NCBI GenBank assembly: GCA_026392325.1
Contig: JAPLCH010000003.1
Location: forward strand, 1-10,268
DNA length: 10,268 bases
DNA from: Solirubrobacterales bacterium
GTDB lineage: Bacteria; Actinomycetota; Thermoleophilia; Solirubrobacterales; Solirubrobacteraceae
Direction of reading: 5' to 3'
Positions 1-5,112 of the stretch are shown here, one piece after another. Below the pieces are notes generated by a model. It was not told where the DNA came from and made no database searches. It saw only the letters and a program-made list of their open reading frames with translations. Both the position numbers and the translations under genes were made by a program. Numbering within the stretch: the first letter of the stretch is position 1; each line of letters starts with the position of its first letter.

Positions 1-358
1 CCTCAAGCCGCACCGCGACCGGATCACTTGGGATGCGTTGATCCAGTCTGTTGACGACATCGAACGGCTGCCGTTCAAGCCGCGCATGGTGAATGTGAAG
101 CCGTCGCGGGTGGGTGGACTTGAGTCTCTTCTTGACACCTACGACTACTGTGAGCGGGAGGGCATTGGCGCCTACAGCGGCGGCCAGTTTGAGCTTTCGG
201 TCGGCCGTGATCAGGTCCAGTTGATGGCCGCGATCTTCCACCCTGATTCTCCAAATGACTTGGCTCCAACCGGCTGGAACGCAAAGACCCCGGTTGGACC
301 GCTTCCCGGAAGCCCCCTGCCAATCAAGCCGGTTGCCGCGGGCTTCGACCTCGCCTGA
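1..358 (+). CDS. Enolase-superfamily protein, C-terminal part (5'-truncated by window edge)
   Basis: The frame is open from base 2, so the gene begins before the window and only about its last 118 residues are visible. The fragment resembles the end of the TIM barrel and the closing C-terminal segment of mandelate racemase/muconate-lactonizing-type enzymes: a strand carrying NVKPSRVGG, where the Lys is the sort of barrel-end residue found in this superfamily, then a helix with YDYCEREGI, then GGQFELSVGRDQVQLMAA and FHPDSPNDLAP. The superfamily abstracts a proton alpha to a carboxylate using Mg2+, but the metal ligands and most catalytic residues lie outside the window, so no substrate can be named. 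The start seen inside the window (TTG at 38) is unlikely to be real because the frame continues upstream with plausible coding sequence. The next gene begins 45 bases downstream on the same strand. Confidence 0.72.
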   Translation, partial: LKPHRDRITWDALIQSVDDIERLPFKPRMVNVKPSRVGGLESLLDTYDYCEREGIGAYSGGQFELSVGRDQVQLMAAIFHPDSPNDLAPTGWNAKTPVGPLPGSPLPIKPVAAGFDLA

Positions 359-403
359 GCCTGCTCCGGGGGTGAATCCCTCGCTGGTGCACCTACAGAC
401 TGT

Positions 404-805
404 GTGCGCCAACGGCTGAAAAACCTCCCCCGCGTGGGGACATTCCCTTCGACTTCCCACCTGGTCGTCGTCCACTGCGCCGAAACATGGTTCAGCCGCC
501 TTCGCGGGCTTGCGGGTCACAGTGTTCATCCCCAGCCTGGCCTTGCACTGTTGCTCCCGGGCACAAGGTCTGTCCATACATTCGGGATGGCCTTCCGCAT
601 TGACCTTGTCTGGATCAACCAAAGAGGAGTGATCATCCGGATAGACGAGGCAGTCCCACCCAATCGGACCCGCTCCTGCCGCAGGGCAGACGCCGTCGTG
701 GAGACGCCAATCGGGGCGGCCAGAGCAGCTGGAGGACTTGAGGGAGTGCGAGTGTCGCTCCAAACACATACTCTTGGCGATCTGCTGCCCAGCAAGGGCG
801 CATAG
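404..805 (+). CDS. DUF192 family protein
   Basis: 133 residues, GTG start. The DUF192 core runs from about residue 20 to 120: RLRGLAG (residues 32-38), the hallmark HTFGM at 58-62 followed by FRIDLVWIN, then GVIIRIDEAVPPNR, and ADAVVE at 95-100 near the usual E-x-x-x-G segment. The function of DUF192 proteins is not established; they are small all-beta proteins, often exported, but no signal peptide is visible here and the N-terminus is basic and short. No clear Shine-Dalgarno precedes GTG 404, so the start could lie slightly elsewhere; the domain itself begins well after it. The gene ends 24 bases before the next ATG on the same strand, which suggests co-transcription with the dehydrogenase. 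Confidence 0.75.
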   Translation: MRQRLKNLPRVGTFPSTSHLVVVHCAETWFSRLRGLAGHSVHPQPGLALLLPGTRSVHTFGMAFRIDLVWINQRGVIIRIDEAVPPNRTRSCRRADAVVETPIGAARAAGGLEGVRVSLQTHTLGDLLPSKGA

Positions 806-817
806 GCAAAAACCACC

Positions 818-823
818 AAGGAG
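818..823 (+). promoter_or_regulatory. Shine-Dalgarno AAGGAG for the hydroxyacyl-CoA dehydrogenase
   Basis: AAGGAG ends 6 bases before ATG 830 and fixes that start, while the two genes before it lack a visible Shine-Dalgarno. Confidence 0.85.
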
Positions 824-829
824 AAGCAA

Positions 830-1648
830 ATGTCAGAGAAGATCGGGATCGCTGGTTCAGGCGCGATCGCAACTGGATTGGCCGTCACGGCTGCTGCGAA
901 TGGCGAGGTTGTCCTTTGGGCACGCTCAGACGCCTCAGCGGACCGCGCACGCGGAGTGATCGAGAAGCTCTCAGGCAAGCTTGACGACGCTGAGCGCGCA
1001 TCTCGCGTAACTGTCACAACAGAGCTTTCGGGCCTGTCAGATTGCACCTATGTCGTTGAGGCAATCGTTGAAGAGCTTGAGCCAAAGCAGGCGATGCTCG
1101 CTGAGTTGAACGGAATTCTCGGAGACGGCGCCGTGATCGCGTCAACAACATCGTCACTCTCCGTTGCAGCACTTGCAGGAGCAAGCGGTCGCTCTGACCG
1201 GTTTGCAGCGCTCCATGTGTTCAACCCCGTGCCGCAGATGAAGCTGATCGAGCTTTGCTTCTCCGAGGACGCAAACGAGGACACCAAGGCACGCACCCGC
1301 GCGCTTTGCGAGGAACTGGGTAAGACAGCGGTTGAGGTTCCTGACGTTCCAGGGTTCGTCGTCAACGCGCTTCTGTTCCCGTATCTCTTCCATGCCGTCA
1401 ACCATTCAGAGAAGACGGGCATTCCACCGAAGGACATTGATACCGCGATGAAGCTTGGTGCAGGCCACCCAATGGGACCAATGGCACTGCTCGACTTCGT
1501 TGGTCTTGATGTCTCCGCGGCAATCGCCGATGAGATCGGCGTTGAGGTTCCCCAGAAGGTTCGGGACCTGTTAGCCGAAGGCGCGACCGGTCGCAAGTCG
1601 GGCCGTGGTCTTCTCGCCTGGAGTCGTTTAGCCGACAGGCAGACTTAA
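830..1648 (+). CDS. 3-hydroxyacyl-CoA dehydrogenase (3-hydroxybutyryl-CoA dehydrogenase type)
   Basis: 272 residues, close to the roughly 280-300 usual for the stand-alone family. It should catalyse NAD(P)-dependent interconversion of 3-hydroxyacyl-CoA and 3-ketoacyl-CoA in the cytoplasm. The Rossmann domain opens with IGIAGSGAIATG (GxGxxxxG, residues 9-16). The catalytic set aligns with the human mitochondrial enzyme: Ser108 in TTSSLS, His129 in LHVFNPVPQMKLIE, Glu141, and Asn179 in PGFVVNALL. The C-terminal helical domain carries DIDTAMKLGAGHPMGPMALLD (202-222) and ends with the family's GRKSGRGLLAW. The start is firm: AAGGAG at 818-823 with a 6-base gap to ATG. It follows the DUF192 gene and is ended by the hairpin at 1688-1711. 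Whether it serves beta-oxidation or a butyrate/PHB-type route cannot be told, since no other acyl-CoA gene is in view. Confidence 0.92.
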   Translation: MSEKIGIAGSGAIATGLAVTAAANGEVVLWARSDASADRARGVIEKLSGKLDDAERASRVTVTTELSGLSDCTYVVEAIVEELEPKQAMLAELNGILGDGAVIASTTSSLSVAALAGASGRSDRFAALHVFNPVPQMKLIELCFSEDANEDTKARTRALCEELGKTAVEVPDVPGFVVNALLFPYLFHAVNHSEKTGIPPKDIDTAMKLGAGHPMGPMALLDFVGLDVSAAIADEIGVEVPQKVRDLLAEGATGRKSGRGLLAWSRLADRQT

Positions 1649-1687
1649 GGCTCGGGCCGCTGTTGGCCTGACGAGTCAGTTACTACG

Positions 1688-1711
1688 CAGGCGGGCTCCA
1701 GGGCCCGCCTG
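1688..1711 (+). terminator. Intrinsic terminator after the hydroxyacyl-CoA dehydrogenase
   Basis: A perfect 9-bp GC-rich stem (CAGGCGGGC pairing with GCCCGCCTG) with a 6-base loop, followed at once by TTTTA on the plus strand, 39 bases after the stop at 1648. The classic stem plus T-run fits plus-strand termination. Read from the minus strand the same hairpin starts 2 bases after the stop of the 23-codon frame at 1714-1785, so it may also stop transcripts from that side, though no T-run follows it there. Confidence 0.8.
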
Positions 1712-1713
1712 TT

Positions 1714-1785
1714 TTATGCAGCAAACGACGAAGCCGGCCCTAAGGCCGGCTTCGCTGGCTTGTCGATGGACCCGCCCCGGTCCAT
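1714..1785 (-). CDS. Candidate 23-residue small protein in a structured minigene
   Basis: A 23-codon frame from ATG (1785-1783) to TAA (1716-1714). It has expression signals better than most long genes here: GGGGGGAGGGAG directly upstream contains a full GGAGG (1796-1792) with a 6-base gap to ATG, and a near-consensus promoter lies at 1837-1865. The peptide opens MDRGGSIDKPAKPA, is rich in Pro, Ala, Gly and Ser, and ends in FAA; it has no membrane segment and matches no family I know. The ATG is in the 5' arm of a 9-bp hairpin, and codons 9-17 form an 11-bp hairpin, so nearly the whole frame is also RNA structure. The alternative is a non-coding structured RNA in which the ATG is accidental. 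The promoter and Shine-Dalgarno are seen directly; translation is inferred. Confidence 0.42.
   Translation of the reverse strand: MDRGGSIDKPAKPALGPASSFAA
1729..1754. repeat. Perfect 11-bp hairpin inside the minigene
   Basis: CGAAGCCGGCC and GGCCGGCTTCG flank a 4-base loop. On the minus strand it is followed by TCGTTTGCTG, a weak T-run, so it could act as an inefficient terminator or as a stable 3' fold for the minus transcript. It coincides with codons 9-17 of the 23-codon frame. Confidence 0.6.
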
Positions 1786-1787
1786 CG
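1764..1787 (-). promoter_or_regulatory. Hairpin enclosing the start codon of the 23-codon frame
   Basis: A perfect 9-bp stem (CGATGGACC with GGTCCATCG) and a 6-base loop. Read on the minus strand, the ATG is the third to fifth base of the 5' arm and the GGAGG lies just outside the stem. Such a fold would leave the ribosome binding site open while hiding the start codon, which is a possible translational switch. The pairing is seen directly; its effect is inferred. Confidence 0.5.
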
Positions 1788-1800
1788 TCTCCCTCCCCCC

Positions 1801-1825
1801 AGGCCGCCAACGTGGTCGGCGGCTT
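1801..1825 (-). other. Leader hairpin just after the predicted transcript start
   Basis: GCCGCC (1803-1808) pairs with GGCGGC (1818-1823) across a 9-base loop, extendable by a G-T and an A-T pair at its base. It occupies nearly all the space between the predicted transcription start near 1830 and the G-rich Shine-Dalgarno at 1791-1800. Confidence 0.45.
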
Positions 1826-1836
1826 GCGAGAGCTCA

Positions 1837-1865
1837 AATATACACCCGAAATGCTTTTGCGTCAA
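1837..1865 (-). promoter_or_regulatory. Sigma-70-type promoter reading into the minigene
   Basis: On the minus strand TTGACG (1865-1860) and TATATT (1842-1837) are separated by exactly 17 bases; each box matches 5 of 6 consensus positions. The start would fall near 1830. It lies between two convergent genes and points away from the CNNM gene's promoter side, so it serves neither neighbour as a normal upstream promoter. A long palindrome abuts its -35 box. Confidence 0.62.
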
Positions 1866-1867
1866 TC

Positions 1868-1890
1868 AGCACTAACGGCCGTTATGTGCT
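1868..1890. promoter_or_regulatory. Palindromic operator-like site next to the minigene promoter
   Basis: A perfect 12-bp palindrome TAACGGCCGTTA (1873-1884) lies inside flanking arms AGCAC (1868-1872) and GTGCT (1886-1890), with one extra base on one side. It begins 3 bases upstream of the -35 box, a position typical for an activator or repressor site. The binding protein is unknown. Confidence 0.45.
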
Positions 1891-1893
1891 AGG

Positions 1894-1924
1894 CGTCACT
1901 CAGGTCGAGTGACGGGGGTCACTC
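1894..1924. repeat. Three-arm inverted repeat at the end of the CNNM gene
   Basis: GTCACTC (1895-1901), GAGTGAC (1907-1913) and a second GTCACTC (1918-1924). The middle arm can pair with either neighbour, giving an 8-bp stem with a 5-base loop or a 7-bp stem with a 4-base GGGG loop. The last arm overlaps the stop codon of the CNNM gene. It may help end or stabilise that transcript; no T-run follows on the minus strand. Confidence 0.4.
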
Positions 1925-3220
1925 TTCTGAGGCCGCTTTGGAATCCTTCGATTTCGCTGTCGGCTGAGGCGGACGGACCCTCACAGCCTCAATCCGATTG
2001 TCCTTCATCGCTTCCACTCTGAGCACGAAACCGTTGACGGTGACCGTGTCTCCCCGGTGGGGCCTGCGGCCAAGTTCAGAGAAGACCAAGCCGCCAAGTG
2101 AGGTGTAGTCATCGGACTCCTCGGGAAGTTCGATTCCATGGGCTGGCAAGTCCGAGACAGGGAACTCTCCCCGCACCCAGATGTCCCCGTTGGCAAGTGG
2201 GCGAACGGGACCTCCGGCTGGGTCTGTCTCATCGTCAATCTCGCCGACGATCTCCTCAATGATGTCCTCAACGGTCGCGATCCCGGCTGTGCGGCCGTAC
2301 TCGTCTGCAATCACGGCGAGGGTCACGCGCTCACGTTGAAGGTCAGCGAGCAGATCGTCCAAAGGCTTGTTTTCGGGGAACACTGGTGCCTCATGCTCAA
2401 GACCAGCCAGGGGCGCCTCGGCGCCGTCGGACATCAGTCGTTCCGAGAGCTTGGTTGCATGCACTACGCCACGGACCTGGTCAACATCATCGTCCTCGAC
2501 AACCAACAGTCGAGTGTGGCCCGCGGAGACACAGAGCTTCAGGGCGTCGCCAACACTTGCCGAAATATCAACCGTTGTGACCGATGGAATTGGGGTCATG
2601 ATCTGCCTTGCCTCTTGCTCGTGCAGATGGAACACGCCCGCGAGCATTCCGGCCTCACCAATGTCCAATGCACCGCCTTCTGAGGACTCGGTGATCAGCA
2701 TCTTGATTTCACCTGAGGTTTGAAGTCCACCGCTGAGCTTGGTGGGGTCCTGTCCGAGGAGACGAAGGACCCAATAGGAGATCCGGGTGAGCACCCATGA
2801 CAGGGGACGAACGAACACCTCAAACCAGTGGAGCGGCCTCGCGACGGTGCGAAGTACTCCTTCTGCATGACCGATGGCATAGAGCTTGGGCACCAGTTCG
2901 CCAACAACGATGTGGGCACTGGTGATCAGGAGGTAGCCAATCGCGACTGCGATGACCGTTGCGACGCTGTGGGCGGCAATCTTGCCGATCGGACCTTCAA
3001 GGAGTTGCGACAGGGCGTGTTCGCCAACAGCACCGATTCCGATGGAAGTCATCGTGATTCCCACTTGGCATGAGGAGATGACTCCGGACATGTCATCCAT
3101 GGCGCGCAAGGCAGCCTCGGAGCCTCTGGCGCCCTCAGACTTCAATTCCTCAAGGCGGCCGCGGCGCGAACGCACAAGCGCGTACTCGGCAACAACAAAG
3201 AATGCGTTGCCCAGGAGCAG
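1919..3220 (-). CDS. CNNM/CorC-type membrane protein (DUF21, CBS pair, CorC_HlyC domain)
   Basis: Integral membrane protein of the CNNM/CorB-CorC family, often labelled hemolysin; characterised members move Mg2+ or Co2+. Numbering here is from GTG 3175 (418 residues). The DUF21 membrane domain covers roughly 1-145, with RSRRGRLEELK at the start and SAHIVVGELVPK at 86-97. CBS1 starts near MTP at 193, CBS2 covers about 262-318 with DEYG at 291-294 and EDIIEEIVGEI at 303-313, and the CorC_HlyC domain follows at about 325-405. The reading frame upstream of that GTG continues with GNAFFVVAEYALV, the normal first helix of the family, so the gene must start earlier. The only stop-free room is 3229-3176, which holds no ATG, GTG or TTG. 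CTG at 3220 is chosen because GAGG (3231-3228) lies 7 bases upstream. The first helix is still shorter than usual. Confidence 0.88.
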   Translation of the reverse strand: MLLGNAFFVVAEYALVRSRRGRLEELKSEGARGSEAALRAMDDMSGVISSCQVGITMTSIGIGAVGEHALSQLLEGPIGKIAAHSVATVIAVAIGYLLITSAHIVVGELVPKLYAIGHAEGVLRTVARPLHWFEVFVRPLSWVLTRISYWVLRLLGQDPTKLSGGLQTSGEIKMLITESSEGGALDIGEAGMLAGVFHLHEQEARQIMTPIPSVTTVDISASVGDALKLCVSAGHTRLLVVEDDDVDQVRGVVHATKLSERLMSDGAEAPLAGLEHEAPVFPENKPLDDLLADLQRERVTLAVIADEYGRTAGIATVEDIIEEIVGEIDDETDPAGGPVRPLANGDIWVRGEFPVSDLPAHGIELPEESDDYTSLGGLVFSELGRRPHRGDTVTVNGFVLRVEAMKDNRIEAVRVRPPQPTAKSKDSKAASEE

Positions 3221-3227
3221 GACAAAG

Positions 3228-3231
3228 CCTC
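3228..3231 (-). promoter_or_regulatory. GAGG overlapping the dehydratase stop, candidate ribosome binding site for CNNM
   Basis: GAGG shares two bases with the TGA of the pterin dehydratase and lies 7 bases before CTG 3220. It is the only Shine-Dalgarno-like motif close to the region where the CNNM reading must begin. Confidence 0.4.
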
Positions 3232-3514
3232 AACCCTGCAGGGCGTCAATCTTCCGCGCGAGATCAACATCAAGGTCCGTCACTCCCCCAACGGAGTGAG
3301 TTGAGAGCGTAACCCGGACCTTGTTCCAACCGTGGGCAAGGATGTCCGGGTGATGGTTTGCGTCCATCGCGACCTCGGCAACCCTCGCGGCATAGGCCCA
3401 GCCTGCTGCGAAGTCACTGAACTCAGCGTCAAGGACGATGCTGTCCCCTTCGATCACCCAAGTGGTCCCAGCAAGGGCGTCTTTTAGTTCTGACTCTTCA
3501 AGCCTTGTGGCCAC
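3230..3514 (-). CDS. Pterin-4a-carbinolamine dehydratase
   Basis: 94 residues, the normal length. It dehydrates 4a-hydroxytetrahydrobiopterin (pterin-4a-carbinolamine), recycling the pterin cofactor of aromatic amino acid hydroxylases; in bacteria without such hydroxylases the role is less clear. The signature is complete: NHHPD (53-57), then GWNKVRVTLSTHSVGGVTDLD (62-82) with the third active-site His at 73, ending in LARKIDAL. The GTG start is supported by GGAG (3523-3520) with a 5-base gap. Its TGA is immediately followed, in the same frame, by the first membrane helix of the CNNM gene, so the two are almost certainly one operon with coupled translation. The divergent gene on the plus strand starts 109 bases away. 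Confidence 0.93.
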   Translation of the reverse strand: MATRLEESELKDALAGTTWVIEGDSIVLDAEFSDFAAGWAYAARVAEVAMDANHHPDILAHGWNKVRVTLSTHSVGGVTDLDVDLARKIDALQG

Positions 3515-3622
3515 TGTGACTCCAATTCATCGGGGTGTACTCCCAGCGTAGTCAAGGAACCCATACCACCGGGGCATTCGGTAAGTTCGAAGAGTCGAAG
3601 CGACCATCAACAAGGAGCCACA

Positions 3623-4213
3623 GTGCCCAACAAGACAACCTTTGCAGTCGTCCTTTCCCTCTCAGCAGTGGCGTTCACCACAGCATGCGGATCCTCATCA
3701 ACCCCAGAGAGCCAGATCAGCTCGACCTTCTCCGGTGCGACCGCTGCCCTTGCAGACGGTGACGGAGCGAAGTTCTGTGACGCACTTACTCCTTCCGCCC
3801 AAAAGTCATTCGGGTCACAGATCTCCTCAGCCACAGGCGCTTCCGACTGCAAGACGGGCGTAACGAACCTGATGAATGCAACCAAGGCCCTTTCCAGCGG
3901 AGACTGGAAGACGTTCTGCAAGTCGATCGGCCCGAAGGCTGCCGCCCAGATTGCTGGAGCAGGCGCAAAGCTGAAGACGGACAACACCTGCGAAGCAGCC
4001 GGCACGGCCCTGTCTAAGACACCGCAGGGCAAGGCGGCATTTGATTCTCTCGGGAAGCAGCTTGATGCCTCACTTGGCCGACTCAAGAACGGCAAGCTCG
4101 TGAAGATCAAGGTGAACGGCAACACTGCGACCGCCAGCGTCACCCCGCTTCAGCCGAACGACAAGCCTGTGAAGTTCGAGAAGGTCAACGGCACTTGGAA
4201 GATCAGCCAGTAG
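3623..4213 (+). CDS. Exported or lipid-anchored protein with duplicated Cys-pair module
   Basis: 196 residues, GTG start with AAGGAG (3612-3617) 5 bases upstream. Residues 1-22 are a signal peptide: KTT, a hydrophobic stretch to about 18, then TTAC with Cys22. The lipobox is weak because Thr replaces the usual Leu at -3, so lipidation is likely but not certain. The mature part contains a clean internal duplication: residues 39-76 and 86-123 align without gaps at a period of 47. Both begin AT-x-AL-xx-GD and have FC at 51-52 and 98-99, and in each the second Cys follows 24 residues later (Cys52/Cys76 and Cys99/Cys123), suggesting two equivalent disulfides. The C-terminus (about 154-196) looks like the closing beta-strands of NTF2-like lipoproteins: VKIKVNGNTATASV and VKFEKVNGTWKI. 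The ligand is unknown. Convergent with the rhomboid gene. Confidence 0.8.
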   Translation: MPNKTTFAVVLSLSAVAFTTACGSSSTPESQISSTFSGATAALADGDGAKFCDALTPSAQKSFGSQISSATGASDCKTGVTNLMNATKALSSGDWKTFCKSIGPKAAAQIAGAGAKLKTDNTCEAAGTALSKTPQGKAAFDSLGKQLDASLGRLKNGKLVKIKVNGNTATASVTPLQPNDKPVKFEKVNGTWKISQ

Positions 4214-4231
4214 TCAGCTGACAGCCTGCCG

Positions 4232-4263
4232 CGGCTCAACCGGTTTAAAGGCCGGAAGAGCCG
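4232..4263. terminator. Symmetric hairpin between convergent genes
   Basis: CGGCTC (4232-4237) pairs with GAGCCG (4258-4263), then a symmetric AA/AA internal loop, then CCGG with CCGG around an 8-base loop. It begins 19 bases after the lipoprotein stop and overlaps the last codons of the rhomboid gene. It has no T-run on either side, so it is at best a weak bidirectional terminator. Confidence 0.35.
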
Positions 4264-5081
4264 TGGATCAGGCCACTGCCTGACGCGGCTGAGATTCCCA
4301 CAGCCAAGGCAACAATCCCAAGTACGCAGCAGGCTCCGATGGCTGCTGCCTTGCCATATCGGTCACCCACCTCTTCAAGGATGAACCCGGCTGCAAAGCC
4401 GCCGGCTACCCCACCAAGGTGCGCGCCAATCGCGATCCCGGGGACAAGGAAGGTGATGACCAGGTTGATGGCCAACACAGGTCCCAAGCCTGATTCCCAA
4501 ATGTTCATGCCACGTCGCTTCGCGAGGACTATGGCTGCTCCCAGCAGTCCGAATGCTGCCCCCGAAGCACCCACGACGGGGACCATCGGCTGCAAGACAA
4601 GTGCGCCCATCGAGCCGCACAGCAAGCTGACGAAATAGAGAGTGGCGAACTTGGCCCGCCCGATTGCTGGCTCGAGCATGTTGCCCAGTATCCAAATGAA
4701 GATCATGTTCATCAGGAGGTGGAAGAACCCAGCGTGGAGGAATCCGCTTGTGACGATCCTCCAGTACTCGTGGTTGTAGGCGACGGCCGGGCCGTAGAGC
4801 TGCCCGTTGGTCATCAGGTCACCGCGGCCTCCAGAGGCGAAGCCTCCCCCAGCCAGCGAGGCTGCGATGAACGCGATGACATTGAGGGCGATCAGTGTGA
4901 TCGTGACAATCGGCTGATTCGTTGTTGCCGCGAGGTTGGTGACGCGCGTCTTTTCTCTTGCGCAGTTTGGACAGCGCTGTCCGACTGGGGTCGGACGTAC
5001 GCATTCACCGCAGATTGGTGTGCCACATGCGGAGCAGGACAGGCCTGTCTCCCGGTCGGGATGGAATGCGCAGTGGTTCAT
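4245..5081 (-). CDS. Rhomboid intramembrane serine protease with N-terminal B-box zinc finger
   Basis: 278 residues from ATG 5081. Rhomboids cleave substrate membrane helices within the bilayer. Residues 4-40 form a B-box-type zinc finger with eight potential ligands (Cys4, His7, Cys16, Cys19, Cys24, Cys27, Cys37, Cys40), the arrangement seen before many actinobacterial rhomboids. Membrane helices follow from about residue 57. The catalytic features are present: HAGFFHLLMN (His116, His121, Asn125), GASGAAFG with nucleophile Ser173, and GAHLGG with the partner His221. A longer frame opens at GTG 5177, but that would overlap the upstream gene by 65 bases and add 32 residues with no family match. 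ATG 5081 sits at the first residues of the zinc finger and 31 bases after the GpsA stop, so it was preferred although no strong Shine-Dalgarno precedes it. The substrate is unknown. Confidence 0.9.
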   Translation of the reverse strand: MNHCAFHPDRETGLSCSACGTPICGECVRPTPVGQRCPNCAREKTRVTNLAATTNQPIVTITLIALNVIAFIAASLAGGGFASGGRGDLMTNGQLYGPAVAYNHEYWRIVTSGFLHAGFFHLLMNMIFIWILGNMLEPAIGRAKFATLYFVSLLCGSMGALVLQPMVPVVGASGAAFGLLGAAIVLAKRRGMNIWESGLGPVLAINLVITFLVPGIAIGAHLGGVAGGFAAGFILEEVGDRYGKAAAIGACCVLGIVALAVGISAASGSGLIHGSSGL

Positions 5082-5112
5082 TCGGTGTTGACGGTAGCGA
5101 GCGCGAGCAAGC

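Noticed and set aside
526..1596. Two long minus-strand open frames opposite DUF192 and the hydroxyacyl-CoA dehydrogenase
   Set aside because: Ser/Ala/Pro-rich mirror translations of well-supported genes on the plus strand.
1714..1785. tmRNA-like tag, because the small frame ends in FAA like a degradation tag
   Set aside because: There is no tRNA-like acceptor domain or tag resume context; the ending is likely coincidental.
1764..1800. Possible actinobacterial 6C-type small RNA on the plus strand (run of six C at 1795-1800)
   Set aside because: The six-C run is not within a stable hairpin loop, only one nearby hairpin has a C-rich loop, and the strong promoter reads the opposite strand.
3230..3232. 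Selenocysteine at the TGA between the pterin dehydratase and CNNM
   Set aside because: No suitable hairpin directly downstream, and the dehydratase ends at its normal length there, so a true stop is more likely.
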